From: Janthinobacterium sp. 344
Lineage (GTDB): Bacteria; Pseudomonadota; Gammaproteobacteria; Burkholderiales; Burkholderiaceae_D
Reading direction: 5' to 3'
Assembly (NCBI RefSeq): GCF_900112025.1
Contig: NZ_FOKL01000001.1
Coordinates: 422,762 to 486,761, forward strand
DNA: 64,000 nt
The notes below the pieces were generated by a model that worked only from the letters and a program-made list of their open reading frames with translations, was not told the DNA's origin and did not search any database. Numbering within the stretch: position 1 is the stretch's first letter; each line of letters starts with the position of its first letter. This document shows, piece by piece, positions 17,762-26,040 of the stretch. The position numbers and the translations under genes are program-made.

Positions 17762-18979
17762 TCAGCAGCCGCTCGGCTTCACTTTTTCCACTTCCAGGCC
17801 GAACCACGGCCGCAAACGCGTGCCGATGACGTTGCCGAGGAAAGCGCAGACCAGCCACAGCCAGCCGTGCAGGCTGCCCGAGACGATGCCGCTGAAATAC
17901 GCGCCGATGTTGCAGCCATACGCCAGGCGCGCGCCGTAGCCGAGCAACAAGCCGCCGACGATGGCGGCGATCAGCGAACGGCGCGGGATGCGCCACACGG
18001 GCGCGTAGCGGCCGGCCAGCGCGGCGGCCAGCATGGCGCCCAGCACGATGCCGATGTCCATCACGGACGTCTTGTCCTGCGTGATCGGCGCGGCCAGCGC
18101 GGCCGCGTTGGCCTTGGTCGACCAGTAGGCCCAGCTGGCCGTGTCGATGCCGATCGCGGAGGCGGCTTTCGCGCCCCACAGGGCGAAGGCGGACGTCACG
18201 CCCCATGGCCGGCCCGACAATGCCAGGGTGGCGAAGTTCAGCACGACGAGCGCGATGGCGCCCGCCACCAGCGGCCACGGACCATGCAGCCACGGCGACG
18301 CGTGCGCGGGACGCAATGCCGGGGTGATCAGCTTGCCATGGCGGCGCTTTTCCACCAGCACCGTGATGCCGGCGATCAGGGCGAAGACGATCCAGTTCAG
18401 CGCCAGCGCGGGTGCCAGGCCCAGCGTCGTGACGAGGGAAATGGGTTTCAATTGCGGCAACGCCGTCCAGAACGGCATGTGCGCCGTGCCGATCACGGAA
18501 CCGACGATGAAGGCGGCCAGCGTGATGAGCATGCGCGTGCTGCCGCCGCCGACCGTATACAAGGTGCCGGAAGCGCAGCCGCCGCCCAGCTGCATGCCGA
18601 TGCCGAAGATGAAGGCGCCGACGATGACGGAAGTGCCGGCGGGCGACACCAGGCCGGCGACGGGCGTGCCGAACAGGCTGCCGGCGGACAATGCGGGGAA
18701 GAACAGCGCCACGCCCACGGCCAGCATGAGCATTTGCGCGCGCAAGCCGTCGCCGCGGCCATCGGCGATGAAGACGCGCCAGGCGGAGGTAAAGCCGAAT
18801 GCCGCGTGGTACAGGGTGATGCCCAGCAAGGCGCCCACTACGTACAGCGCGGCCTGGTTGAAGCCCACCGTCTGCGCCAGGTACCAAGCGCCCAGCACGA
18901 TGAGCAGCAGCGCGACGCCCAGCGGTTTCGGATTGATATCGGTGCGCAGGCGTAATGGCGTGGCGGCGGTATTGGACAT
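17762..18979 (-). CDS. YeeE/YedE family sulfur-compound transporter
   Basis: 405 residues, about 11-12 hydrophobic segments, two homologous halves. Each half carries a conserved cysteine motif: GGGCASGTLYTVGGG in the first and GARLAYGCNIGAYFSG in the second. Family knowledge: YeeE (TsuA) takes up thiosulfate through a line of cysteines, and related proteins carry other sulfur species. The full-length two-half form is seen here rather than the split half-size pair. No TusA-like partner gene is adjacent, unlike the yeeE-yeeD arrangement. It is on the same strand as, and 69 bp upstream of, the symporter. Confidence 0.9.
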   Translation of the reverse strand: MSNTAATPLRLRTDINPKPLGVALLLIVLGAWYLAQTVGFNQAALYVVGALLGITLYHAAFGFTSAWRVFIADGRGDGLRAQMLMLAVGVALFFPALSAGSLFGTPVAGLVSPAGTSVIVGAFIFGIGMQLGGGCASGTLYTVGGGSTRMLITLAAFIVGSVIGTAHMPFWTALPQLKPISLVTTLGLAPALALNWIVFALIAGITVLVEKRRHGKLITPALRPAHASPWLHGPWPLVAGAIALVVLNFATLALSGRPWGVTSAFALWGAKAASAIGIDTASWAYWSTKANAAALAAPITQDKTSVMDIGIVLGAMLAAALAGRYAPVWRIPRRSLIAAIVGGLLLGYGARLAYGCNIGAYFSGIVSGSLHGWLWLVCAFLGNVIGTRLRPWFGLEVEKVKPSGC

Positions 18980-19125
18980 GGTAGAGGACGCTAAAGAAGG
19001 GGAAGCGCCATTTTCCCCCGTTTTGCAGTTTTCTGCCAGAAAGTTAGCCTGCGCCGATGCCGCACCGGCAGGAAGGCCTGCGCCTGCCTGCCCTGCGTGC
19101 CTGCGGCCGTATCAGACGGCGCGCA

Positions 19126-21126
19126 TCATTTCGACAGTTTCACCTGCGTCAGTTCCGCCGTCAGGTAGCCGACGGCGCCACTGGCCTTGCTGTTGTAGTT
19201 GGTGTTGATGAGGATATTGATCTGGTCCTTCAGCGCCGATGGCAGGCCGGGGAAGCGGTTCCACTCATCGCCCGGATGCTGGAAGTTGCTCATCACATAG
19301 GTCCAGCCATTGATCTCGTCGACCGCATGCAGGCCCGTCGATTCCGCGCCGGCCGGGCAGGACAGCAGGCGTTCCAGCTTCTTGGTATCGACGTTAAACG
19401 CCCACAGGAAGTTGTTCAGGTGGTTGCCGCTGTCCTCGCCGATGAACAGGGTGCGCAGTTTTTCCGAGAACTTCAGGTTGTCGGGACTGGCGATCTTGGC
19501 CGGATTGGCCGTGTTGCCCAGGCCATCGGCCGCGATGTCTTCGCCCGCGATCAAGAGGGTCGATTCGCTCGGCACCCATTCGCTGTCGATGGCCGCGCCC
19601 GTGTCATCCTTCTGTCCGCCCGCCAGCTTGTGCGACACGACGGCGCCCGCCACCAGTTTCTTGAACTTGACGTTGTGGCCGGCCACGTAGCCCGAGCCGC
19701 CTTCCACCATCGAGTCCTGGATGTTGGCATACGCCGAATAGGCAATCTTGTCCTTGGCGTTGACCGTCGTGCCTTCATTCTTGGTGAAGGCCATGCTGCC
19801 GCCCTTGAGGGCGGCGTAGCGGTGGGTTTCCAGGAAGGCGGCGGCCTTGTCCTGCCCCGCCTTGACGCGGACCCAGGCGGTTTTCTTGTTCAGGACGATC
19901 TTCGTGTAGCTGGCGTCGGACGGGTCGGCCAGGGTCGAATCCATGATGTCGGCGGCCTTGATGCCGCCATCGACCAGCGCCTTGATCTCGGCGTGCGTCG
20001 CATGGCCCAGCTTGACCCATTGCAGCTTGCCGGTGGTGGTCTCGGTCAGCTGGCTCGTGTATTTGGCGACGTACAGGGTGCCGCCCGCAGCCAGGTCGGC
20101 AACCTTGTCGGCCACGAACATGAACAGCCCGCCGTTCGTATAGTCGTCGCCGCCCAGGATGGTGCGCTGATCCGGCATCACCTGCACCAGTTCGCGCGAA
20201 TAGCGGCCCAGGCAATAGTGCTTCTTGATGCTGCCCGTGCCATCGGGGTTGACGGACACTTCCGGCAGGTGGCCGTAATCATAGGGATTGGCGGTCGCCG
20301 CATCGCCGAAGACGTTCTTGCTGAATTCCTTGAGCACGGCCAGACTCTGGCCGCCCAGGCCCTGGTCGAAGGCGTCGGGCTCGTACTCTTCGCTCGACAG
20401 ATGGGTGTTCCACGGCGACAGGCTGGCGCCGCAGGTGATCCACAGGCCCTTCACCGGCGAGGTATCGACATTGTGGTATTTCACCAGCGACAGCTTGCCC
20501 GTGGTCTGGTCCTGGTCCAGGGTCAGCACGGCGATCGGCGACGGCAGCGTGCCATAGGTGGAGGCGCCGGCCTGGTTGAGCGAGTTGTATTCAAACTGCA
20601 CCACGGCAAACACGGGCTTGCCCTTGACGCCGGCCACGCTGGCGTTGGCCACCGTCAGCATCGAGCTGCCGTCCGGCGAGTCGGAGAAGAACTGGCGCTC
20701 CTTGCCCGGCACCGAGCTGTCGATGATGGGCTGGTTCCTGATGTCGACATAGCCGCCCGCAATCACGGTGCCGCCCTTGCCGTCCGGCACCCGGTCGCCC
20801 GTCAGGAAGAAGGGCTGGTAGGCCAGGTTGTAGCTGTTGCTGCTGCCATCGCTGAAATTGACCTTGAGCTTGGAGCCGACGGTGGTCGTCGCCAGCGCGG
20901 CAGGCGAGCTCGCCAGCGGCGCGGCCATGCCCGTGAATTCCGCCGTGGTAAACGTGGCGGCGGGCGTGACTGGCGGCGTCACCGGCGGCAGGTCGTTATC
21001 GGACCCGCCGCCACAACCGGACAGAAAGGCGCTGACACCGGTCAAGCCGGCCAAGGGCAGCATGGGGGCGCCGGCGAACAGTTGCAACAGGCGGCGGCGT
21101 GAGGACTCAGGAACGTAATTCGACAT
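19126..21126 (-). CDS. PhoX-like (DUF839) secreted phosphatase
   Basis: A 666-residue protein with a twin-arginine start (SSRRRLLQLFAGA) and a hydrophobic stretch ending in a lipobox-like LSGC, then a Gly/Ser/Pro linker. It is thus probably exported by Tat and possibly lipidated. The body is the DUF839/PhoX beta-propeller fold. The family signature is recognisable in TCGASLSPWNTHLSSEEYEP, and YCLGRYSRELVQVMPDQRTILGGDDY carries further metal-ligand-type residues. PhoX enzymes are calcium/iron-dependent alkaline phosphatases that release phosphate from organic esters in the periplasm. I found no convincing Pho box upstream. Activity is inferred from family only; some DUF839 proteins have no shown phosphatase activity. 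Confidence 0.85.
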   Translation of the reverse strand: MSNYVPESSRRRLLQLFAGAPMLPLAGLTGVSAFLSGCGGGSDNDLPPVTPPVTPAATFTTAEFTGMAAPLASSPAALATTTVGSKLKVNFSDGSSNSYNLAYQPFFLTGDRVPDGKGGTVIAGGYVDIRNQPIIDSSVPGKERQFFSDSPDGSSMLTVANASVAGVKGKPVFAVVQFEYNSLNQAGASTYGTLPSPIAVLTLDQDQTTGKLSLVKYHNVDTSPVKGLWITCGASLSPWNTHLSSEEYEPDAFDQGLGGQSLAVLKEFSKNVFGDAATANPYDYGHLPEVSVNPDGTGSIKKHYCLGRYSRELVQVMPDQRTILGGDDYTNGGLFMFVADKVADLAAGGTLYVAKYTSQLTETTTGKLQWVKLGHATHAEIKALVDGGIKAADIMDSTLADPSDASYTKIVLNKKTAWVRVKAGQDKAAAFLETHRYAALKGGSMAFTKNEGTTVNAKDKIAYSAYANIQDSMVEGGSGYVAGHNVKFKKLVAGAVVSHKLAGGQKDDTGAAIDSEWVPSESTLLIAGEDIAADGLGNTANPAKIASPDNLKFSEKLRTLFIGEDSGNHLNNFLWAFNVDTKKLERLLSCPAGAESTGLHAVDEINGWTYVMSNFQHPGDEWNRFPGLPSALKDQINILINTNYNSKASGAVGYLTAELTQVKLSK

Positions 21127-21263
21127 TTTTTATGTTTCTTCCGTTATCAATATCGTTGGACAGACCAGCGGGAATACGAGGCCGGAGCATAAACGACAAA
21201 TATGTCAGCTTGATTACCAGGCAAGCTGAAGCGTGAAGAAACGGCCAGCGGATGCGCAGCGGC

Positions 21264-22475
21264 TCAATGGCCCGCCGCGTGGATCGATTTCTTGCCGCCG
21301 GCCCGCACGGCGATCGGGTTCAGGCGGTCCAGGCGGCCGCTCCAGGCCGTCAAGCCGAACGCGCCCAGCACGACCAGGGCGCCGATCCAGCCCGTGTGCA
21401 CCAGGCCCACATGCTCGACGATGAGGCCACCGCCCCAGGCGCCGCCGGCGATGCCCAGGTTGAAGGCGGCGATGTTCAGGCCGGAGGCGACGTCGACGGC
21501 GCGCGGCGTGAAGTGTTCCGCCTGCTGCACCACATACACTTGCAAGCCGGCCACGTTGCCGAACGCCACGGCGCCCCACAGCAGCACGGTGACGACGACG
21601 AGTACGGGATGCGGCGCCGTGAAGGTCAACAGCAGCAGCACGGCTGCCAGCAGCAAAAAGATCCGTTTCAGGGCGCTGACGGGGCCTTGCTTGTCGGCCA
21701 GCCTGCCGCCCCAGATATTGCCGAAGGCCACGGACACGCCATACACGAGCATCACCACGCCCACGGCGCTGGCGCTGAAACCCGATACCTGCTGCAGGAT
21801 CGGCGCCAGATACGTAAAGGCGATGAAGGAGCCGCCATAGCCGACGGCCGTCATGGCGTACACCAGCAGCAGCCGGGGCTGGGCCAGCACCTGCACTTGC
21901 TGCAGCAGCGAGGCGGGCTTGCTGTGAGCGATGGTCGACGGCACGTACAGCAGGCTGCCGACAAAGGCGACCACGCCCAAGGCGGAGACGGCGAGGAAGG
22001 TTTCGCGCCAGCCGAAATGCTGGCCGATGAAGGTGCCCAGCGGCACGCCCGTCACCAGGGCCACGGTCAAGCCCGTAAACATGATGGCGATCGCGCTGGC
22101 CGCCTTGTCCTTCGGCACCAGCGAGGTGGCGATGGTCGAGCCGATCGAAAAGAACACGCCATGCGCCAGGCCGGTGAGGATGCGGGCGATGACCAGGGTT
22201 TCGTAGCCGGGCGACTTCCAGGCCAGCAAATTACCCAAGGTAAACAACACCATCAGCGACAGCAGCAGGGTCTTGCGCGCAATCTTGCCCGTCAGGGCAG
22301 TCAGGACGGGCGCGCCGACAGCCACGCCCAGCGCGTACAGGCTGACCAGCAGGCCTGCCGACGGCAGGCTCACGCCCAGGTCGGCGGCGATGGTGGGCAA
22401 TAGCCCGACAATGACAAACTCGGTGGTTCCGATGGCAAATGCGCTGAGGGTCAGCGCGAGCAAGGCAATGGGCAT
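21264..22475 (-). CDS. DHA1-type MFS efflux transporter
   Basis: 403 residues from the ATG at 22475, which has GGAG six bases upstream; a longer in-frame reading lacks this and adds a hydrophilic tail not seen in the family. Twelve membrane segments. The N-terminus IGTTEFVIVGLLPTIAADL matches AraJ/YdhP-type drug:H+ antiporters, with the TM4-5 signature RILTGLAHGVFFSIGS and antiporter motif C in ALVTGVPLGTFIGQHFGW. Two relatives of the same subfamily lie at 31163-32386 and 43238-44476. It is divergent from the DUF3820 gene (144-bp gap); no regulator adjoins it. Confidence 0.9.
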   Translation of the reverse strand: MPIALLALTLSAFAIGTTEFVIVGLLPTIAADLGVSLPSAGLLVSLYALGVAVGAPVLTALTGKIARKTLLLSLMVLFTLGNLLAWKSPGYETLVIARILTGLAHGVFFSIGSTIATSLVPKDKAASAIAIMFTGLTVALVTGVPLGTFIGQHFGWRETFLAVSALGVVAFVGSLLYVPSTIAHSKPASLLQQVQVLAQPRLLLVYAMTAVGYGGSFIAFTYLAPILQQVSGFSASAVGVVMLVYGVSVAFGNIWGGRLADKQGPVSALKRIFLLLAAVLLLLTFTAPHPVLVVVTVLLWGAVAFGNVAGLQVYVVQQAEHFTPRAVDVASGLNIAAFNLGIAGGAWGGGLIVEHVGLVHTGWIGALVVLGAFGLTAWSGRLDRLNPIAVRAGGKKSIHAAGH

Positions 22476-22619
22476 GGCAAACTCCGATAAATGATGTTGG
22501 CATGCAGTATCGGGGTTTTCCTTGTTGCGAAAAATACGTCTCCAGGCAGAAGATAGTTGCGCCAAACTCAACAATTTCGTGTTCTGCTACACTGCAGCAA
22601 TCGATAACGGAGCTGTCGC

Positions 22620-22856
22620 ATGAATTCAGAAAAACTGGCGCTGCTGCTCACGCGCGAAATGCCATATGGGAAATATCAGGGACGCCTGCTGGCCGACCTG
22701 CCGGGCCATTACCTGGGCTGGTTCGCGCGCGAGGGCTTCCCCTCGGGCGAACTGGGCAGTTTGATTGCGCTGATGTACGAACTCGACCACAACGATTTGC
22801 GCGGCTTGCTTGATCCCTTGCGCACGCGCAAGTCGCCGTGGCGGCCGGGCGAATAA
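22620..22856 (+). CDS. DUF3820 family small protein
   Basis: 78 residues; GGAG lies seven bases upstream of the ATG. The sequence PYGKYQGRLLADLPGHYLGWF with the following G(E)LG is the DUF3820 signature, common as a stand-alone small protein in proteobacteria and as a C-terminal module of some exonuclease-like proteins. Its function is not established. It ends 8 bp from the stop of the convergent glutaredoxin-like gene. Confidence 0.85.
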   Translation: MNSEKLALLLTREMPYGKYQGRLLADLPGHYLGWFAREGFPSGELGSLIALMYELDHNDLRGLLDPLRTRKSPWRPGE

Positions 22857-22864
22857 AGCAGCGC

Positions 22865-23248
22865 TTAGAACTCGCGTACTTTCTTGGCCAGCATGGCGCC
22901 CAATTCGCCGGTTTCCACCAGCTGTTGCAATTCGCTGGCGCCGCCGACCAGCACGCCATTCACAAAAATCATGGGAAACGTGGGCCAGCCCGTCCACATT
23001 TTCAGCGCATTGCGGCGGTGCCACTGGCTCAGGTAGCTGCCGTACTGCAAATACTGGTAGGGCGTGCCCAGCACGTCGAGGATCTTGCGCGCCTTGCGGG
23101 GAAACGGATTGAGCGCCATGCCGACGATGACGACCTGGTGCGCGGCAATGGCCGCCTGCACCTCGCGCACGATCTCCGTGTGCTTGCTGCCAATCAATGG
23201 GCGGGCGGCGGGATGGATCTGGGTTTCATCGAGGATGGCGCGGGTCAT
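22865..23248 (-). CDS. Glutaredoxin-fold protein lacking cysteine
   Basis: 127 residues. The fold is recognisable from VVIVGMALNPFPRKARKILD (beta1, active-site loop, alpha1), LKMWTGWPTFPMIFVNGVLVGGASEL (the cis-Pro TFPMIF and the GG of the glutathione site) and LVETGEL. In place of CPYC or CGFS the loop reads NPFPRKAR, and there is not one cysteine in the whole protein, so it cannot do thiol-disulfide exchange or bind an iron-sulfur cluster through cysteine. The glutathione-binding side appears kept, so a glutathione-sensing or chaperone-like role is possible, but this is inference. It is divergent from the secreted hypothetical gene and convergent with DUF3820. Confidence 0.85.
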   Translation of the reverse strand: MTRAILDETQIHPAARPLIGSKHTEIVREVQAAIAAHQVVIVGMALNPFPRKARKILDVLGTPYQYLQYGSYLSQWHRRNALKMWTGWPTFPMIFVNGVLVGGASELQQLVETGELGAMLAKKVREF

Positions 23249-23352
23249 GAAAGTCCTGGGTCAGTGGCACGTGGCGTGCGGATCACGCATTGTGCCATGC
23301 GCCACGGCTGGCGTGGGCGACACTGCGCCGCTCCTCCCCTTCATTTGAATAT

Positions 23353-23904
23353 ATGCAAGCAATCCTTCCCATGCCTGAATGGCGCCGCAGCGGCCGCCTG
23401 ATCGGCTCGCTTTTGCTCGCCGCCGGCTCCTCCAGCACCCTCGCCGCTGCCGATCCCGGTCTTGAAAATGGCCTGATCCAGGCGCTGCACCTGAAAAAGG
23501 GCAGCACGGCCAGGGTAGGCACCTCCGGCAAGGCCATCCAGGCTTACATACGCGAAGGCTACATCGGCAAGCACCCGGACCAGCGCTTTGATTACACCGA
23601 TTATTACCTGCTCAAGAAGCCGGCCAGCTTCATGGGACACGAACTGGTGCTCATCGAGGAAGAATACATCACGCAATACATCGGCTGCTGCGTCAGCCCC
23701 GGGGCGGGCGTGACGCTCAAGGTGCAGGGCAGCACGCAGAAGCTGCAAGCGTTCGCCATCGCCCAGCGCTGCACCTTGACCGACCCCGTCGATATCCGGC
23801 AAGCACTGAGCGAGGTTGCCATCCAGGCCCGGCTGCCCAAGGACCATGACGCCTCATTGAGCTGCAGGGAACGCGACGCGGAGCGCGACGAATCCGACCA
23901 GTGA
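23353..23904 (+). CDS. Secreted hypothetical protein
   Basis: 183 residues from an ATG at 23353; the ATG at 23371 is an equally possible start, and neither has a clear ribosome site. The N-terminus has basic residues then SGRLIGSLLLAAGSSSTLAAADPG, a signal peptide with a likely cut after LAA. The mature part is a mixed alpha/beta sequence with DYTDYYLLKKPASFMGHELVLIEEEY, a CC pair in YIGCCVSPG and a charged Arg/Asp/Glu-rich tail. I do not recognise the family. It is divergent from the glutaredoxin-like gene and convergent with a GNAT gene. Confidence 0.65.
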   Translation: MQAILPMPEWRRSGRLIGSLLLAAGSSSTLAAADPGLENGLIQALHLKKGSTARVGTSGKAIQAYIREGYIGKHPDQRFDYTDYYLLKKPASFMGHELVLIEEEYITQYIGCCVSPGAGVTLKVQGSTQKLQAFAIAQRCTLTDPVDIRQALSEVAIQARLPKDHDASLSCRERDAERDESDQ

Positions 23905-23948
23905 CATGGCCGCCCGGCACCCACGCCGCGGCAGTGCGCTTCCCCGCC

Positions 23949-24593
23949 TCACGTCATCGTTGCCGTCGAATACGCTGACAGGGTCTGCCAGCCAAGGCTC
24001 GCATACAATTTCAAGCCATCCTCGGTTGCCACCAGCACCCGGCGCGCGCTATCAGACCGCTGCCGGGCCGCCAGCGCGGCGACCAGCACACGCCCCAGCC
24101 CCCGGCGCCGATGCGCGGCTTCGGTGACGATCCTGTCGAAAATAAGAACGCCCGCATATTCCACGGCATGGCCGCTGGCGGCCACGGCACCGTCGCCGGT
24201 CAGAATGCGCGCCGTCGTCATTGCCGGCGACGTTGCGACGTCCAGCCGGTAGCCGGCCGGCAGCGCTGGCGCAGGTAGCTGGCCGGCATGGGTCATGAAG
24301 TATCCCCCGGGCAGCAGCTGCCATCGGGGCGGCAACAGGCGCAGCAATTGCTCGCCGGTGCCGCACATCTTGATGAGGATATGCGGGCGGTCGATAGCGG
24401 CTGCCAGCGCGCTGATTGCCGGCACCGGTCCCGCAAAAACGTAGCGCCGGATTTCCTGGGGCGAGCCCGTATCGACGCGCCACCCCCCATGATCGGGCAC
24501 GGGCAGCGCAAGGCCACGGGCAATGGAACGGGCGGCCAGCCAGGCCGCCAGCAGACCAGGCTCAAGCAGATACGAACTTCCTTGCTCCTCCAT
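23949..24593 (-). CDS. GNAT family N-acetyltransferase next to aph
   Basis: 214 residues from an ATG at 24593 with GGAG seven bases upstream; the longer frame overlaps the APH gene antisense-like and is not credible. The C-terminal half is the GNAT core: FDRIVTEAAHRRRGLGRVLVAAL carries the acetyl-CoA loop (RRRGLG) and LVATEDGLKLYASLGW the beta5 segment. The N-terminal 100 residues are less conserved. It lies 49 bp downstream of, and probably co-transcribed with, the aminoglycoside phosphotransferase gene. An aminoglycoside acetyltransferase role is thus conceivable, but no AAC-specific motif is visible. Confidence 0.82.
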   Translation of the reverse strand: MEEQGSSYLLEPGLLAAWLAARSIARGLALPVPDHGGWRVDTGSPQEIRRYVFAGPVPAISALAAAIDRPHILIKMCGTGEQLLRLLPPRWQLLPGGYFMTHAGQLPAPALPAGYRLDVATSPAMTTARILTGDGAVAASGHAVEYAGVLIFDRIVTEAAHRRRGLGRVLVAALAARQRSDSARRVLVATEDGLKLYASLGWQTLSAYSTATMT

Positions 24594-24642
24594 AGTCAAG
24601 CTCCCGCATTCGTTATAGCTGATGATGCCTGCCAGGGCATAT

Positions 24643-25464
24643 TCAAAACAGCTCGTCCAGCAACAAGTGAAACTGCAGCTTGCCTTGATCGGCATCAACG
24701 ATCCCATAGGCCCGCAACAACCTTTGCTGCAGCGAGGCGTCGAACTCACCGAGACTACGCCAGACGATAGCCAGGTCCTGGTAACGGTCGGCAACACCGG
24801 CCCGGCCCACGTCAATGCAGCCGGCGACGGCGCCTTCCCGCATCAGGATATTGTCCAGCGAGAAGTCGCCATGCGTCACGACGAGGTCGGGCGCGAGGGG
24901 CAGGCATCCGTGCAGCGCCGCCCACACCTGTGTCACCGTCCAGCCTGCCCGTTCGGCATCGAAATCGTCTGCATCGACCAGGCCCCCATCGATGCGCTGG
25001 CGCGCCTGGGCCAGCCGAAGCGCATGGCCCGCATCGAAGGGGCAGTCGCGCACCGGGATCGCGTGCAGGCGGCGCAGGAATGCCGCCAGCGCGTCGACCA
25101 CGGCGGGTCCCAGCGCAGGGTTCGCTTCCAGCAGCGCGGACGCCGTTGTGCCCGGCATGGCCGTCATCAGCAGCCATGCCTGGTCCGGATCTGCCGCGCG
25201 GGCGAACTGGCGCACGGCCGGCACGGGCAGGTATGGCGCCAACCAGCGCAGCCGCGCCATTTCATCGGCAATATCGGCGGCGGCCGCCTCCACGCCATGC
25301 TTCAGGTACAGGTCGGGCGCAGCGCCCTGGCCCTGCAGGCAGTAGACGGCAGCATCCGATGCGCCCCCGTCGCCGCGCGCCCAGCCATGGCCGGCCACGG
25401 CGGCAGCCATGCTGGCGGGCATGGCTGCCGTCACCGCGGCTAGTGTTCTTTTGGAGATGGTCAT
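24643..25464 (-). CDS. APH(3')-type aminoglycoside O-phosphotransferase
   Basis: 273 residues, close to the 264-271 of APH(3') enzymes, which inactivate kanamycin/neomycin-type drugs by phosphorylating the 3'-hydroxyl. The catalytic set is complete: Lys55 in LYLKHG, the Brenner motif THGDFSLDN with Asp200 and Asn205, and the metal ligand Asp218 in CIDVGRAGVADRYQDLA. The D200-N205-D218 spacing equals that of APH(3')-IIIa (190-195-208). The C-terminus KLQFHLLLDELF is the substrate-binding tail of this class. No integrase, transposase or cassette site is near and base use looks like the neighbours, so it seems a resident chromosomal gene. It lies 16 bp past the stop of an Lrp-type gene on the same strand, so it may share its transcript. 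Confidence 0.92.
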   Translation of the reverse strand: MTISKRTLAAVTAAMPASMAAAVAGHGWARGDGGASDAAVYCLQGQGAAPDLYLKHGVEAAAADIADEMARLRWLAPYLPVPAVRQFARAADPDQAWLLMTAMPGTTASALLEANPALGPAVVDALAAFLRRLHAIPVRDCPFDAGHALRLAQARQRIDGGLVDADDFDAERAGWTVTQVWAALHGCLPLAPDLVVTHGDFSLDNILMREGAVAGCIDVGRAGVADRYQDLAIVWRSLGEFDASLQQRLLRAYGIVDADQGKLQFHLLLDELF

Positions 25465-25480
25465 TTGCCTGGCCTTTGCG

Positions 25481-25969
25481 CTATGCCAACGGCACGTGCA
25501 AGCCCATCTTGAGGCAAGTCAAGGCCACGGAAGTGCGGTAGCGCCGGATATTGTCGTCGCCGCCGAACAGGCGCTCCGTCAGTGCTTCATATTCCGCCAT
25601 GCTGCTGGCCGTGATGACCAGCAGGTAATCGGCCTCGCCGGTAATCCCATAGCATTGCTGGATGGCAGGTTCGGCCAGGATGCGCGCGCGCATGCCGGCC
25701 GTGCGCAGCGGGTGCTCGTCGTGCAAATGCACTTCCACCGTCAAGATCAGCGGGCGGCCCAGGCGGCTCGCGTCGAGCACGGCCACCTCGCTGCGGATCA
25801 CGCCGCTCTCGCGCAGGCGCCGGATGCGCCGCTGCACGGCCGGTGCCGACAAATGCACGGCCTGGGCGATTTCCCGCTGCGACGTCGTGTTATCGCGCTG
25901 CAAGATATCGAGGATGGCCAGGTCGAAGGCGTCGAGGTCGGGGGAAGGCGTGAGCGAAAGTTGCGTCAT
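25481..25969 (-). CDS. Lrp/AsnC family transcriptional regulator
   Basis: 162 residues from the ATG at 25969 (MTQLSLTP); an extension upstream would cross the divergent promoter region. The N-terminal winged helix-turn-helix is clear in LDAFDLAILDILQRDNTTSQ then SAPAVQRRIRRLRESGVI, followed by a C-terminal RAM ligand-binding domain (GEADYLLVITASSMAEYEAL). Such proteins bind amino acids and form dimers to octamers on DNA. It is divergent from an EamA-family exporter 71 bp away, a common arrangement for amino-acid-responsive export, and a 9-bp inverted repeat lies between them. Confidence 0.93.
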   Translation of the reverse strand: MTQLSLTPSPDLDAFDLAILDILQRDNTTSQREIAQAVHLSAPAVQRRIRRLRESGVIRSEVAVLDASRLGRPLILTVEVHLHDEHPLRTAGMRARILAEPAIQQCYGITGEADYLLVITASSMAEYEALTERLFGGDDNIRRYRTSVALTCLKMGLHVPLA

Positions 25970-25990
25970 GAAGGTCAAAATGCAGTGCAA

Positions 25991-26030
25991 ATATCGGAGC
26001 AGACACAATAAACTTTCACCACTCCGATAT
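25991..26030. promoter_or_regulatory. Shared operator between lrp-like and eamA genes
   Basis: ATATCGGAG (25991-25999) and CTCCGATAT (26022-26030) are a perfect 9-bp inverted repeat with a 22-bp spacer. The half-site centres are 31 bp apart, about three helical turns, so both sites face the same side of the DNA. It fills most of the 71-bp divergent promoter region, as expected for autoregulation and target control by the Lrp-type protein. Confidence 0.65.
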
Positions 26031-26040
26031 CAAGCCATTT

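Noticed and set aside
18980-19125. GC-rich hairpins around 19066-19110 (repeated CCTGC words) as a terminator of the PhoX-like gene
   Set aside because: Several alternative weak pairings and no U-tract; cannot be told from base composition.
21127-21263. Pho box upstream of the PhoX-like gene (CTGACATATTTGTCG on the minus strand)
   Set aside because: The sequence lacks the two direct CTGTCAT-type repeats with 4-bp spacing; it is rather a short GACA/TGTC dyad.
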